Assembly (NCBI RefSeq): GCF_000413855.1
Contig: NZ_ATGG01000061.1
Coordinates: 118,192 to 182,191 of the forward strand
DNA length: 64,000 nt
Source of the DNA: Acinetobacter gyllenbergii CIP 110306 = MTCC 11365
GTDB lineage: Bacteria; Pseudomonadota; Gammaproteobacteria; Pseudomonadales; Moraxellaceae
Direction of reading: 5' to 3'
This document shows, one piece after another, positions 41,481 through 51,580 of the stretch (its first letter is position 1; each line of letters opens with the position of its first letter). Made by a program: the position numbers and the translations under genes. The notes under the pieces were generated by a model. It worked only from the letters and a program-made list of their open reading frames with translations. It was not told the DNA's origin and searched no databases.

Positions 41481-42257
41481 CTAACGTTGCACCATTTTGT
41501 TCATCACAAAAGAAGTGGCAATCTTATTTACTTCAAGGAAAACAAAATAATCCAAACATTTAAAATCTTCATCATAAAATGCTTGTTTTGACAATTTCGA
41601 CTGCATGCCTAAATAAGTTTGGAAAAGCTTTGGCATACGCTCATCTTGCGGGAAACTATAATCAGGACGCTCGGGCTCAAAGCTACGTTTTGAACGAATA
41701 TCAATCGTCTGATGCTCACCCAATTGTTGAATCTGACGATGGGTGTAATAAGCACGCGCCAAATTATCTTCTAAATGAATACTAACGCAGCCCATCAAAT
41801 ACTTGGCACGCATCGACCACAGGACTTTAGGGGTCAGGTTCAGCCAGAGCATTGACAGGGCTTTACCTGAACGGAACTTTGGATGAACACAAGTACGTCC
41901 AATTTCGAGAATACTGGGTAAATGAGAGAATTGTGGAACGATTTCAAATTCTTGAGCACTATAACTCTGCCCGATTTCATGACCTTGGAACAATTTAAGC
42001 CGTGTATAGGCCACAATTTCGCCTGTCCATTTTTCACGTAATACCGCGTGCTCGCAACCGAAATCATATAAATCTTGGTCTAAACCGTCTTCAAAGCGCA
42101 TCCCAAATTGATGGCTGAATTGTGTCGCTCTAAAGCGTTGTACTTCTTGTAATTCTTTTAAATTATCCACCCATTCAAAACGGAATTGATTTTGAGCTGG
42201 TTTGTGGCGTAAAGGTAAAGTCAATGTCTGGCGATATTGATTTAATTTTTCTAGCAT
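41481..42257 (-). CDS. OlsB-like N-acyltransferase
   Basis: The 258-residue GNAT-fold protein has ILEIGRTCVHPKFRSGKAL, close to the E-x-G-R-x-C-V-H-P signature of ornithine N-acyltransferase (OlsB) and acyl-homoserine-lactone-synthase-like proteins, and RATQFSHQFGMRFEDGLDQDLYD upstream. OlsB proteins attach a 3-hydroxy fatty acid to ornithine, the first step in ornithine lipid synthesis. No OlsA is adjacent, though a PlsC-type gene lies at 48670. It could instead act on another amino acid or amine. Confidence 0.68.
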   Translation of the reverse strand: MLEKLNQYRQTLTLPLRHKPAQNQFRFEWVDNLKELQEVQRFRATQFSHQFGMRFEDGLDQDLYDFGCEHAVLREKWTGEIVAYTRLKLFQGHEIGQSYSAQEFEIVPQFSHLPSILEIGRTCVHPKFRSGKALSMLWLNLTPKVLWSMRAKYLMGCVSIHLEDNLARAYYTHRQIQQLGEHQTIDIRSKRSFEPERPDYSFPQDERMPKLFQTYLGMQSKLSKQAFYDEDFKCLDYFVFLEVNKIATSFVMNKMVQR

Positions 42258-42338
42258 AATGAAAGCTCCTTATGACTAGACCTACCTTAAAGCGCTTAAA
42301 TGACATTGCAATGACTAAAACATGAACAACTCATGACG

Positions 42339-42366
42339 AAAAAAGAGACCTCTCAAGGTCTCTTTT
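42339..42366 (-). terminator. argB terminator
   Basis: AAAAGAGACC and GGTCTCTTTT form a 10-base perfect stem with a 6-base loop. It lies 18 bases beyond the argB stop on the minus strand. Confidence 0.88.
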
Positions 42367-42383
42367 AAAATCAATAGAGTGAA

Positions 42384-43283
42384 TTAATGTTTGGCGCGGT
42401 TGGTAATCAATGTACCGACACCATGATCGGTAAAAATCTCTAATAGGCTTGCATGTGGTACACGGCCATCTACAATATGCGCACTCACTACACCACCTTT
42501 AACGGCATCTAATGCACAACCTACTTTAGGAATCATACCGCCATAAATCACACCTGTTTCGATCAGGCGATCAACTTCTTGTGTGCTTAGACCAGTCAAT
42601 AGATTTTTATTTTCGTCCAATACCCCTGTGATATTGGTCAGCAAAATCAACTTCTCTGCACCTAATGCTTCTGCAACTTTACCCGCCACAAGATCCGCAT
42701 TGATGTTATAAGTATTGCCTTCTTCATCCACACCCAATGGTGCAATCACGGGGATAAAATCGCTTTGGGTAAACATTTCCAGCACATCAGTTTTTACGCC
42801 AGTGACTTCACCGACCATACCCAAATCAATTTGTGAAATCGAACCGTCTGCTTCCTGTTTTTCCATCAGCAATTTGCGTGCACGCAGTAAATTGCCATCT
42901 TTACCCGTTAAACCAATGGCGCGGCCACCATGCTTATTGATTAGATTTACGATCGATTTATTGACGCTACCACCCAACACCATCTCAACCACCTCCATGG
43001 TGGCTTGATCAGTCACCCGCATCCCATCAATACGATCAGATTCTTGTCCAAGGCGTTTCAACAGTGAATCCACTTGTGGACCACCACCATGCACCACAAT
43101 CGGGTTTAAACCAACGGTTTTTAACAACACAATGTCACGGGCAAATGAACTTTCCAACTCTGGATCCGTCATCGCATTACCACCATATTTTACAACCAGC
43201 GTTTTTCCTGCAAAACGTTGGATATACGGCAAAGCTTCGATCAAAATTTTTGCTTTATCAATGCCGATATGCTCATGTGGCAT
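42384..43283 (-). CDS. argB: Acetylglutamate kinase
   Basis: ArgB phosphorylates N-acetylglutamate in arginine biosynthesis. The nucleotide motif is LVVKYGGNAM, the substrate region is PIVVHGGGPQVDSLLKRLG, and GMIPKVGCALDAVKGGV is conserved. I chose the ATG at 43283 because TAAGGAGAG precedes it; a longer in-frame start (43373) would overlap algC. It follows algC by 13 bases in an apparent algC-argB operon. Confidence 0.95.
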   Translation of the reverse strand: MPHEHIGIDKAKILIEALPYIQRFAGKTLVVKYGGNAMTDPELESSFARDIVLLKTVGLNPIVVHGGGPQVDSLLKRLGQESDRIDGMRVTDQATMEVVEMVLGGSVNKSIVNLINKHGGRAIGLTGKDGNLLRARKLLMEKQEADGSISQIDLGMVGEVTGVKTDVLEMFTQSDFIPVIAPLGVDEEGNTYNINADLVAGKVAEALGAEKLILLTNITGVLDENKNLLTGLSTQEVDRLIETGVIYGGMIPKVGCALDAVKGGVVSAHIVDGRVPHASLLEIFTDHGVGTLITNRAKH

Positions 43284-43296
43284 GCGTCTCTCCTTA

Positions 43297-44718
43297 TTAA
43301 GCCAGTGCGAGTTCTTGTGCAATCTGCGGATATTGCGTTTGCAACATAGAAACAAAGGTCTGACGAATTTCAATTAATCGGGTTTGATTATCTGCATCAA
43401 ACCGCACGGTAAAATATTCGCCAGTATTTGATGCTCGAATAATGCCAAATCCATCGTCAAAATCAAGTCTTACACCATCAATTTTACTTAAACGCGCGCC
43501 CAAACGGTGACTTAAAATTTCAATATCATTTAAAACCTGTTGTGGATTGACATCATGGGTACTGATATAGGTGTCTTCAGTACAGTAGCGTTCTGGGTAA
43601 GCCTCCAATAATTCAGATAGGTTGGCTGCGCTAGATTGGGTCAGGTACTCCATCACTCTCAATGCGGCATATAGCCCATCGTCATAGCCAAAACCACGAC
43701 CATCATTAAACACATAATGGCCAGCATACTCACCACCAAAGACCGCTGTCCCTTGAGATTGAGACAGATAAGCACGTAAGAAACTACTGCCTGTACGAAT
43801 CATTTTGGCTTGCCCAGCTAATCGCTGTACCGTATCTGCCACCATACTTGAGCATTTCACATCAAATACAATTTCTTTGTGTGGATGCTGTTGCAAACAA
43901 ATCTGGGCAAATAACGACAATAAGCGATCAGGGCTGATGATATGTGCATTCTCGTCCAGTAAAACCACACGATCACCATCACCATCTAAAGCAATCCCAA
44001 GATCGGCTTTTTCAGCCACGATAGCAGCTTGTAACTTGCTTAAATGCTCAGCATGGGAGGGATCTGGGGCATGGTCTGGAAAATGACCATTGGCATCACA
44101 ACGTAAAGCAATCACCGTACAACCTAATTTTTCTAAAACCAATTTGGCACACCGCCCTGCCGAACCATTTAATCCATCTAGAACCACTTTTAAAGGACGT
44201 GCTAACTGAATATCGGTCAATAATGATTGCTGATATTGCAAACAGTATTTAGAAATAATCTGATGTGTCAAATTTTCTGAAAGCAGTGAATCATTTCGAT
44301 GTATTAACGAAATCTGTGCAAATTGCCCAACTTGCTGAATAACTTCAGGTGTAGGTGGTTCTCCTTTTAGAATCCATTTAATTCCATTATCAGACTTTGG
44401 ATTATGGCTTGCGGTCACCATAATCCCATTGCCACCAAAATCACGAGCAATGTAATACATCATTGGCGATGAACAACAGCCAATATTAATGACCTTTAAT
44501 CCTTGCTGTTCAAAGATTTGTTGAATGATATGAGCATAAGCTGGGCTGGTTAAACGTGCGTCATAACCAATCACCACATGTGTCTGTTCAGCATTTTTAT
44601 ATTGTGCAGCTAAAGCATAGGCAATCGAGCTAATAATATTTGGTGTTAAATTACTTAGCTTTCCGCGAATATCATAAGCACGGAAAATACTCAGCGGAAA
44701 TGTATGTTGTATATTCAC
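43297..44718 (-). CDS. algC: Phosphomannomutase/phosphoglucomutase
   Basis: The 473-residue alpha-D-phosphohexomutase has the phosphoserine loop TASHNPKSDNG, the metal-binding DGDGDR, the sugar-binding GGEYAGHYVF and the phosphate loop RASNTGEYFTVRFD. It makes mannose-1-phosphate and glucose-1-phosphate for surface polysaccharides. The order dut-algC-argB is conserved in Pseudomonas and Acinetobacter. The N-terminus FRAYDIRGK fits the family. Confidence 0.94.
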   Translation of the reverse strand: MNIQHTFPLSIFRAYDIRGKLSNLTPNIISSIAYALAAQYKNAEQTHVVIGYDARLTSPAYAHIIQQIFEQQGLKVINIGCCSSPMMYYIARDFGGNGIMVTASHNPKSDNGIKWILKGEPPTPEVIQQVGQFAQISLIHRNDSLLSENLTHQIISKYCLQYQQSLLTDIQLARPLKVVLDGLNGSAGRCAKLVLEKLGCTVIALRCDANGHFPDHAPDPSHAEHLSKLQAAIVAEKADLGIALDGDGDRVVLLDENAHIISPDRLLSLFAQICLQQHPHKEIVFDVKCSSMVADTVQRLAGQAKMIRTGSSFLRAYLSQSQGTAVFGGEYAGHYVFNDGRGFGYDDGLYAALRVMEYLTQSSAANLSELLEAYPERYCTEDTYISTHDVNPQQVLNDIEILSHRLGARLSKIDGVRLDFDDGFGIIRASNTGEYFTVRFDADNQTRLIEIRQTFVSMLQTQYPQIAQELALA

Positions 44719-44912
44719 TATAAGCCCCTATTTTTATAATCTTATGATCCATAAAAAAAGCAGAAACTATTAAGAAATTAATTAACCCTTATTCAGCAAA
44801 ATTAAAATAATGAATCAGCTGCTTTGTAATATATATCGAGGCAACAATCAATATGAAAAATGCAACGTTTTTCAGCAAAACATTGCATTTAAAGTGATAA
44901 TTACTGAAAAGT

Positions 44913-45365
44913 TTATTGTTTTCCAGTGTGTCCAAAGCCACCCGCACCACGCTCAGTCGCAACAAATTCGCTCACTTGTTCGAACTCTGCCTGTACCACT
45001 GGAACCAAGACATATTGCGCTAAACGCTCACCTGGTTCTAAACGGAAGCTATTTTGTCCACGGTTCCAAACTGACACCATGAGCTCTCCCTGATAATCAG
45101 AATCAATCAAACCCACCAAGTTACCTAACACAATCCCATGTTTATGACCGAGACCTGAGCGCGGTAAAATCAAACCCGCAAAGTTTGGATCTTCGATATA
45201 AATCGCCAAGCCAGTTTTCACTAAAACGGTTTCACCCGCAGCAATCTCAATTGCCTCATCGAGACAAGCACGTAAATCTAAACCTGCAGAACCTGTGGTT
45301 GCATAAGAAGGCAAAGCCCACTCTTGACCTAAACGGGCATCTAATACTTTAACTTGAACTTTCAT
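44913..45365 (-). CDS. dut: dUTP diphosphatase
   Basis: The 150-residue trimeric dUTPase has motif 1 (GSAGLDLRACLD), motif 2 with PRSGLGHKHGIVL, motif 3 (GLIDSDYQGELMVSVWN), motif 4 (RLAQYVLVPV) and the C-terminal motif 5 (ERGAGGFGHTG). It hydrolyses dUTP to keep uracil out of DNA. It lies about 190 bases upstream of algC and 23 bases downstream of the rep-type helicase gene on the same strand. Confidence 0.97.
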   Translation of the reverse strand: MKVQVKVLDARLGQEWALPSYATTGSAGLDLRACLDEAIEIAAGETVLVKTGLAIYIEDPNFAGLILPRSGLGHKHGIVLGNLVGLIDSDYQGELMVSVWNRGQNSFRLEPGERLAQYVLVPVVQAEFEQVSEFVATERGAGGFGHTGKQ

Positions 45366-45388
45366 TAAAATTTCCTACTCACAATTTC

Positions 45389-47428
45389 TTAACGTTTCAA
45401 CAATGCTTTTAAATTGGCAAGGTATTGCTGAGCTTGTTCTTTTGGATCGACATTCGGCGCCAGTTTCTTTTTACGGCCATGCCACTCCAGATCATCTTGC
45501 GGCATTTCATCCAAGAAGCGGCTTGGCGTCATTTGACGCATTTGCCCGCCATTCTTACGTTGCTCTGCCAAAGTCAGGGTCAAACCTTGACGCGCACGAG
45601 TAATGCCTACATACATCAAACGGCGTTCTTCTTCGATGGTTTCCGATGCAATCGAATTCTTATGTGGCAAGAGCTCTTCTTCTAGGCCAATCATATACAC
45701 ATAAGGAAACTCCAAACCTTTGGCGGCATGCAAGGTTAGTAAATTCACTTTATCGGTGTCTTCTTCTTCCTGTTGCTGCTCAAGCATATCTAGCAGTACC
45801 AATTTGCGAATCACACTTTCAATATTTTTCTCATCGACATCATCGGTACGATTCAATAAATTTTGAATACTGCTATATAAACTTTCGACACTGTCGAGCT
45901 TGGTTTTCTCTTGCGCAGGAGTCGCTGCCTGCTCACGGATATAGTCGATATAACCAGCTTCGTTGATCATCTGACGCACTTTCGGCATCGGCTCATCATC
46001 ATCAAGCAATTCACGGGTGAAGGTCGCGATAAAATCAGCGAACTCATGTAATTGTGTTGCTGCTTTTTTCGGTAACACCATACTTAAACGTTGGTCTGAC
46101 GATGCCGTCAATAAAGACAAGGTGTTTTCTTGGGCAAATAAACCGAGTTTCTCTAACGTGACTGGGCCAATGGCACGCTTAGGCGTATTGATAATACGTA
46201 AGAAAGCACTGTCATCTTCTGGGTTAATGATGAGACGTAAATAGCTCATCACATCCTTAATTTCAGCACGTGCGAAGAAGGATTGACCACCTGACAACTT
46301 ATACGGAATTTGCATCTGACGCAGTTGGGTTTCAATCACACGCGCTTGGAAATTACCACGGTACAACACCGCATAATCTTTCCAGTTTTTACCATTCATC
46401 AGCTTATGCGTGATCAAGTCTTTCACCACACGTTCCGCTTCATCATCATCATTCAAACAGGTAATGACACGAATGGTTTCACCGTGACCTTTATCACTCC
46501 ACAATTTCTTATCGAAAATATGCGGATTATTTTCAATCACAGCATTCGCCGCTTTTAAGATACGACTGGTCGAGCGATAGTTCTGTTCCAGCTTAATCAC
46601 TTTGAGATTATGAAAATCGTCTTTTAACAAAGCCATATTTTCAGGCTTTGCACCACGCCAAGCATAGATGGATTGGTCATCATCACCTACAGCGGTAAAC
46701 TGCCCCATCACCCCAACCAACAGCTTCACTAAGGTATATTGTGCTGTGTTGGTATCTTGATATTCATCCACCAATAAATAACGAACACGGTTCTGCCATT
46801 TGTCACGCACTTCTGCATTTTCCTGAAGCAAACGCGTTGGCATCACGATCAAGTCATCAAAGTCTACGGCGTTATAGGCACGTAAGTTACGCTCATAGAG
46901 TTGATATAGGTGGGCAAACTGAACATCTTCAACCGTTTCACAAGTTGAGTGAGCTTGTTCGGGGACAATCAGATCATTTTTCCAGTCTGAAATTTTCTTC
47001 ATCGCCTTGGCAAGAAGTTCTTTGCTCTCAGCACCCGATAAATTGTCACGCTGCATCAAATCCATCAAGATTCGTTTACAGTCATCAGCATCTAAAATCG
47101 AAAAATTGTTTTTAAGCGGTAAATGTTTTAATTCGAGGCGGAGTAAATTTAAACCAAAAGTATGGAAAGTAGAGACCGATAGCCCTTTTGCCTCTTCGCG
47201 TGACAGCAGTTTTCCGACACGCTCTTTCATTTCACGTGCCGCTTTATTGGTAAAGGTCATTGCTGTAATACGATAGGCAGGAATACCACACTGCTGCACT
47301 AAAAAGGCAACTTTTCGGGTAATTACAGAGGTTTTGCCTGAACCTGCACCTGCAAGCACCAACAATGGTCCCTGAACATATTTCATGGCCTCAAGTTGCT
47401 TGTCATTAAGTTGACTGGCAGATGACAT
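45389..47428 (-). CDS. rep: ATP-dependent DNA helicase Rep (UvrD/Rep family)
   Basis: The 679-residue superfamily 1A helicase begins LNDKQLEAMKYVQGPLLVLA with Walker A GAGSGKTSV, then TFTNKAAREMKERV, VDEYQDTN (Walker B), VGDDDQSIYAWRGA, LEQNYRSTSRIL and LLTLHAAKGLEFP and VGITRARQGL. Length and order match Rep of E. coli (673). It moves 3' to 5' on single-stranded DNA and helps forks pass obstacles. Confidence 0.94.
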   Translation of the reverse strand: MSSASQLNDKQLEAMKYVQGPLLVLAGAGSGKTSVITRKVAFLVQQCGIPAYRITAMTFTNKAAREMKERVGKLLSREEAKGLSVSTFHTFGLNLLRLELKHLPLKNNFSILDADDCKRILMDLMQRDNLSGAESKELLAKAMKKISDWKNDLIVPEQAHSTCETVEDVQFAHLYQLYERNLRAYNAVDFDDLIVMPTRLLQENAEVRDKWQNRVRYLLVDEYQDTNTAQYTLVKLLVGVMGQFTAVGDDDQSIYAWRGAKPENMALLKDDFHNLKVIKLEQNYRSTSRILKAANAVIENNPHIFDKKLWSDKGHGETIRVITCLNDDDEAERVVKDLITHKLMNGKNWKDYAVLYRGNFQARVIETQLRQMQIPYKLSGGQSFFARAEIKDVMSYLRLIINPEDDSAFLRIINTPKRAIGPVTLEKLGLFAQENTLSLLTASSDQRLSMVLPKKAATQLHEFADFIATFTRELLDDDEPMPKVRQMINEAGYIDYIREQAATPAQEKTKLDSVESLYSSIQNLLNRTDDVDEKNIESVIRKLVLLDMLEQQQEEEDTDKVNLLTLHAAKGLEFPYVYMIGLEEELLPHKNSIASETIEEERRLMYVGITRARQGLTLTLAEQRKNGGQMRQMTPSRFLDEMPQDDLEWHGRKKKLAPNVDPKEQAQQYLANLKALLKR

Positions 47429-47583
47429 GGTTTATACCTCTCTCGTTTCCGAGCCTAATTTTTCGAGCACAATTATAGACATCTCTGTTTTAGAATCCCA
47501 ATAGTAAATCTAGGGATATGTATAAATTATGATGCCTTATCCAAATAACACGCCGTAGCTTGTCGCCTATTTTGATCTGCAAT

Positions 47584-47611
47584 AAAAAAACCACCCGAAG
47601 GTGGCTTTTTT
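47584..47611 (-). terminator. Terminator after the OmpA-like lipoprotein gene
   Basis: CCACC and GGTGG form a stem with a 4-base CGAA loop, flanked by A-run and T-run. It lies 15 bases past the stop. Confidence 0.85.
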
Positions 47612-47625
47612 GAAATCAGTAAAAA

Positions 47626-48279
47626 TTACTGTTTAGCATAAATGCTGATTTCTACACGGCGGTTTTGCTCTTTACCAGCAGCAGTCGCGTTTGAAGCGAT
47701 TGGGTTCGCTGAACCTAAACCTTGTGCATCGATACGGCTACCAGAAATACCTTGACCAGCTAAGTAGTTCTTCACTGATTGAGCACGTGCTTGAGATAAT
47801 GGGATATTGATTGAATCATTACCTGTGTTATCTGTATAACCTGTTACTAAGATCGCACTCTTGTTATCTTCACCTAAAGTTTGCGCTACTTTGTTTAAAG
47901 TACCGTAGAAGTTAGGTTTGATGTTTGATTTGTTAGTATCAAACGTAATGCTACCTGGCATGATTAATTGAACCGAACCATCTGGGTTACGACCAACTTC
48001 TACACCAGTACCTGCCATTTGTTCACGTAATTTTTTCTCTTTGTTATCGAGATATAAACCACCAGCTGCACCAAGTACCGCACCAATTGCTGCAGCACGG
48101 TTGTTTTGCTTACTTGTATTTGCGTTACCCTTAGATACACCGTAACCTGCTGCTGCACCAATTAACGCACCTAAAGCAGATTTATCGTATTCAACGCCAC
48201 CGATGTTATTACCAGTCGTTTGGCAACCAGAAAGTACCAATCCAGCCCCTACGAGTGTTGAAATTACTAATGCACGCAT
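47626..48279 (-). CDS. OmpA family lipoprotein (YiaD-like)
   Basis: The 217-residue protein has a lipobox (LSGC, C19), a glycine-zipper region rich in Gly and Ala (ALGALIGAAAGYGVSKG, then AAAIGAVLGAAGGLYLD) and a C-terminal OmpA peptidoglycan-binding domain (ILVTGYTDNTG, NIPLSQARAQSVKNYL, GLGSANPIASN, NRRVEISI). It links the outer membrane to the cell wall. It has a long intergenic region upstream (48280-48669). Confidence 0.92.
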   Translation of the reverse strand: MRALVISTLVGAGLVLSGCQTTGNNIGGVEYDKSALGALIGAAAGYGVSKGNANTSKQNNRAAAIGAVLGAAGGLYLDNKEKKLREQMAGTGVEVGRNPDGSVQLIMPGSITFDTNKSNIKPNFYGTLNKVAQTLGEDNKSAILVTGYTDNTGNDSINIPLSQARAQSVKNYLAGQGISGSRIDAQGLGSANPIASNATAAGKEQNRRVEISIYAKQ

Positions 48280-48669
48280 TGCGTTGCTCCTGTCTATGTA
48301 TTTTGTTGTCTGGACAAATGATGAATGAGAAAATGGCGCTAGACCATTGATTTTTTGTTAATAATAAACACTTTATTAGTAGTTTTGTAATATTTTGATG
48401 CATTTTACTTGATCACGCCAACACAATTTCTTCATTGTTATACTTCTCTCAGAATAAAACCATAGTGAGACTCACATCACAAAATAAAAGTGCGCAATTT
48501 ACAAGCAAACTTGACAATATAGTCTCTATCTCTTACCAATAAAAACCAATCTACGCATTTGAATCTATAAAAAATGTCAATATCTGAAAATATACAGTTG
48601 TATTTCAACATCTGTTGTTTATAGTTGGAACATCTCTTTTTTCAAACATATGCACTCAAGGTTCGATTT
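48280..48669. other. Divergent intergenic region
   Basis: About 390 AT-rich bases between divergent genes. TTGACA near 48510 is a possible -35 for the acyltransferase gene, with TACCAA 17 bases later as a poor -10. No RNA gene or terminator was recognised. Confidence 0.4.
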
Positions 48670-49584
48670 ATGGCTACCGCTAATAAAAAAGCATCCCTAT
48701 TGCAAAAAGTCAGTAAAGGATTAACCGTTAGTTCAGTGATTACAGGCAGCACCTTTTTTCATGGTCCACCCGTACTGGCACTCGGTCTCACTAAATTATT
48801 TAAAAAATCAACCAAAGTAGATGAAACCAATATTCAAATTACTAACAGTTGGTTAGGGGTAAACAACTGGTTAATTGACAATGTCCTGCCAAATTTACAA
48901 TGGGACATTAGTATTGATGAACAACTTGATCTGAATTTGCAGGGACGATACCTGATGATGTGTAATCATCAAAGTTGGGTCGATACGACGGTGAATCAAT
49001 ATTTTGGTTTAACCCGTATGCCCCTCACCCGTTTCTTTACCAAGTGGGAACTTATTTTTATTCCTTTTGTGGGGCAAGCCTTTAAAATTTTGGGCTTCCC
49101 AATGATGAAACGGCATAGCAAAGAACAAATTGCCAAAAATCCAGAGCTGAAATCACGTGATATGCTGGAAGCGCGTAAAGCCTGTGAACAGTTGCTGAGT
49201 CAACCGTTTACCTTATTAAATTATTTAGAAGGCACCCGCTTTACTGCTGAAAAACATGCTGCACAGCAATCCCCATTTCAGAATTTACTCAAACCTAAAG
49301 CAGGTGGCCTCGCTTTAGCACTCAATATTCTGGGGGATCAAATTGATGCCTTGGTGGATATGACCATTGTCTATCCTGATGGTGCACCTGGTTATGGTGA
49401 GTTTTGGTTGGGAGATGTCTCTCGTATCGCCGTCGATTTACGCAAAATAGAAATTCCAGACTGGGTACTCGGCGGTAATTATGAAGATGACCCTGCCTAT
49501 CGTGAACGTTTCCAAAAATGGGTTGATCAAATCTGGACTGAAAAAGACCAGCTGATTTCACAAATGAAAGCAAAATATAATTAA
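48670..49584 (+). CDS. 1-acyl-glycerol-3-phosphate acyltransferase-like protein (PlsC/YihG type)
   Basis: The 304-residue protein has the acyltransferase motif I NHQSWVDT and the later motif YLEGTRFT, with MCNHQSW at about residues 96-102 and phosphate-type sequence FPMMKRHS. This combination is typical of the YihG-like PlsC group, which acylates lysophosphatidic acid or a similar lipid. An amphipathic N-terminus is likely to bind the inner membrane. I placed the start at ATG 48670 (AAGG upstream) rather than at 48625. Confidence 0.86.
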   Translation: MATANKKASLLQKVSKGLTVSSVITGSTFFHGPPVLALGLTKLFKKSTKVDETNIQITNSWLGVNNWLIDNVLPNLQWDISIDEQLDLNLQGRYLMMCNHQSWVDTTVNQYFGLTRMPLTRFFTKWELIFIPFVGQAFKILGFPMMKRHSKEQIAKNPELKSRDMLEARKACEQLLSQPFTLLNYLEGTRFTAEKHAAQQSPFQNLLKPKAGGLALALNILGDQIDALVDMTIVYPDGAPGYGEFWLGDVSRIAVDLRKIEIPDWVLGGNYEDDPAYRERFQKWVDQIWTEKDQLISQMKAKYN

Positions 49585-49611
49585 TATTCTCATTAGGAAT
49601 TGAGTAAAGAC

Positions 49612-50670
49612 ATGACCCAACAGGACTCAGGACAAAACTCTAAATATAACTATGTCAATCCGAACAGTGTGTTTTTCAAGCTGTTCCTCGTCTATGACAT
49701 TTTCATGGTGTTTATTATTGTTTTTAACTTGTTCTGCTTAGGTATGAACTTTTTCCTGATGAGTAATATCGGGGCATGGTTTTTCAACTTTATTCATCTC
49801 TCCAGTGTGCTGGATTTTTATCGCACCCATTTACACCCTTGGGTGATTACCACTGAAGCATGGTTCATTATCTTTTTGATTGTTGAACTGGTTGTGCGTT
49901 GGATTATTTCGATTGCACAAAAGCATCATGCCCGTTGGTGGTTTTTCCCCTTTATTCACTGGTATGAAATCTTAGCCATTATTCCACATTTACGTTTTTT
50001 ACGTTTATTCCGTGCAGGAATCATCGCTTATCGACTCCATGAACTCGGTTATAAAGTTGTCCCCGATGGCATTCGTATCAAAGCTCTATTCTATTATCGT
50101 GTGGTGATGGAAGAGCTGTCTGATCGTGTGGTCATTACGGTGATTGATGGCATTCGACACGAATTACAAACCAGCTCTAGCCATAAAAAAATTATTCATG
50201 ATCTGGTCGATCATCATCGACAACTCTTTACCGTGACACTGAGCTCAATGTTACAAGAGTCCTTGGCGACCGCATTACAACAACAGCAACCCGTGATCAC
50301 TCAAAAAGTCGGTATTATTGTCAATCAAGCCATTGAAGATACCCCTGAGCTCACCCAATTGTTGCGCCTGATCCCGATTGTGGGTGGACGTATCGAACAA
50401 CAAATACAAAGTATCGGACAACGCTTAGGTGAAAACATCAGTGCAGGTTTAATTGAACCATTTACTTCTGGTTCAGCACAAAGACCGAATGAAAATTATC
50501 AATATATTGCACAACAGGTCAGTGAGCTAAATATTGACAATCACTACCTAGAAGAATTGGTCGAATCCGTCGTATTTGAAAGCCTTGAAGCGATTCGTAA
50601 ACAGGTCAAAGTCAAACAATGGCAGCAAACTTTGCAAGAATCTGATCAATTGGATAAAAAAGCAGAATGA
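49612..50670 (+). CDS. Membrane protein with a voltage-sensor-like domain and no pore
   Basis: The 352-residue protein starts at ATG 49612, since the TTG 12 bases earlier has no properly spaced ribosome binding site. About four N-terminal membrane segments fall roughly in 25-150. The last carries regularly spaced arginines (HLRFLRLFRAGIIAYRL), as in S4 of voltage-gated channels. No P-loop or selectivity filter is visible. The C-terminal half is soluble, with a helical region (VTLSSMLQESLATALQQQQP) and a coiled-coil-like end. The function is not known. It lies 27 bases after the acyltransferase gene and may share its transcript. Confidence 0.65.
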   Translation: MTQQDSGQNSKYNYVNPNSVFFKLFLVYDIFMVFIIVFNLFCLGMNFFLMSNIGAWFFNFIHLSSVLDFYRTHLHPWVITTEAWFIIFLIVELVVRWIISIAQKHHARWWFFPFIHWYEILAIIPHLRFLRLFRAGIIAYRLHELGYKVVPDGIRIKALFYYRVVMEELSDRVVITVIDGIRHELQTSSSHKKIIHDLVDHHRQLFTVTLSSMLQESLATALQQQQPVITQKVGIIVNQAIEDTPELTQLLRLIPIVGGRIEQQIQSIGQRLGENISAGLIEPFTSGSAQRPNENYQYIAQQVSELNIDNHYLEELVESVVFESLEAIRKQVKVKQWQQTLQESDQLDKKAE

Positions 50671-50787
50671 TTACAAGAAAAATTACCAATCAAGCTAGAG
50701 AATTCGTGTAATTTGTTCTAGCATTTGCTTTTATTTACAACACGCTTCAACACAATAGAGCGCTTAAAAAGCCCTGAAGGATAAATT

Positions 50788-51507
50788 ATGGCTGATATAC
50801 GGATTACGGGCAGAATGGTGAATTTTAGTCGTCTGACTTTTGACACTAATGACCATAATGCAATCCGACAGCAACTGAGTAGTACACTGAATGAAGGTTC
50901 TTATGTTGGTACACTCGTCATTATTGACAGTACCGTAGAACAAGAGCTGATTGCGTTAATTCAGCTTTTAATTGATTTAGGTTTACAACCGATGGCCGTC
51001 ATTGATGGCATTTTGGGTGATGAAGCTCGGGCGATTCAATTCCCTGTTCTACCTGCCGATCAGCCCTTACAGCGCATCAAGGCATCTAAAGAACAAGTGG
51101 TTGATCATGCTCCTGTAAAAACAGCGGATAATGCTGCAATACAAACACCACAAAAAAACACATCGAATGCATATATCACCTCTTATCATGATGAGATTTT
51201 GCGGACAGGCCAATGTTTGGTCCAAGATCAAGGCGATATTATCCTAAATGCGGGCATGAATAGTGGATCAGAAGTGATTGCATCTGGAAATATTCACATT
51301 TATGGCAATGCTCGTGGTAGAGTCATTGCAGGTGCAGGTGGGCAAGCTGCAGCACGTATTTTCTGTCACTCTTTAGAAGCAGAATTAATCTCGATTGCAG
51401 GAACCTATTGTGTAGCAGATGATATTCCCAAAGATATGATCAAAAAGCCTGTACATATTTATTTAAATAACAAGCAAGAACTTGAATTTGAAGCCTTGCA
51501 GTTTTAA
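50788..51507 (+). CDS. minC: Septum site-determining protein MinC
   Basis: The 239-residue inhibitor of FtsZ polymerisation has the N-terminal domain (ADIRITGRMVNFSRLTFD), a variable linker rich in Lys, Ala and Gln, and the C-terminal beta-helix domain with GDIILNAGMNSGSEVIASGNIHIYG and GRGRVIAGA-like repeats. It works with MinD and MinE to keep the septum at midcell. The minD start lies 73 bases after its stop. Confidence 0.95.
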   Translation: MADIRITGRMVNFSRLTFDTNDHNAIRQQLSSTLNEGSYVGTLVIIDSTVEQELIALIQLLIDLGLQPMAVIDGILGDEARAIQFPVLPADQPLQRIKASKEQVVDHAPVKTADNAAIQTPQKNTSNAYITSYHDEILRTGQCLVQDQGDIILNAGMNSGSEVIASGNIHIYGNARGRVIAGAGGQAAARIFCHSLEAELISIAGTYCVADDIPKDMIKKPVHIYLNNKQELEFEALQF

Positions 51508-51580
51508 TTTATTGAATTGAGTTTTAAAGCACCAAATAAGCCCTTTTAGGGGCGTATGACCATAAATAGGAGTGGATTCG

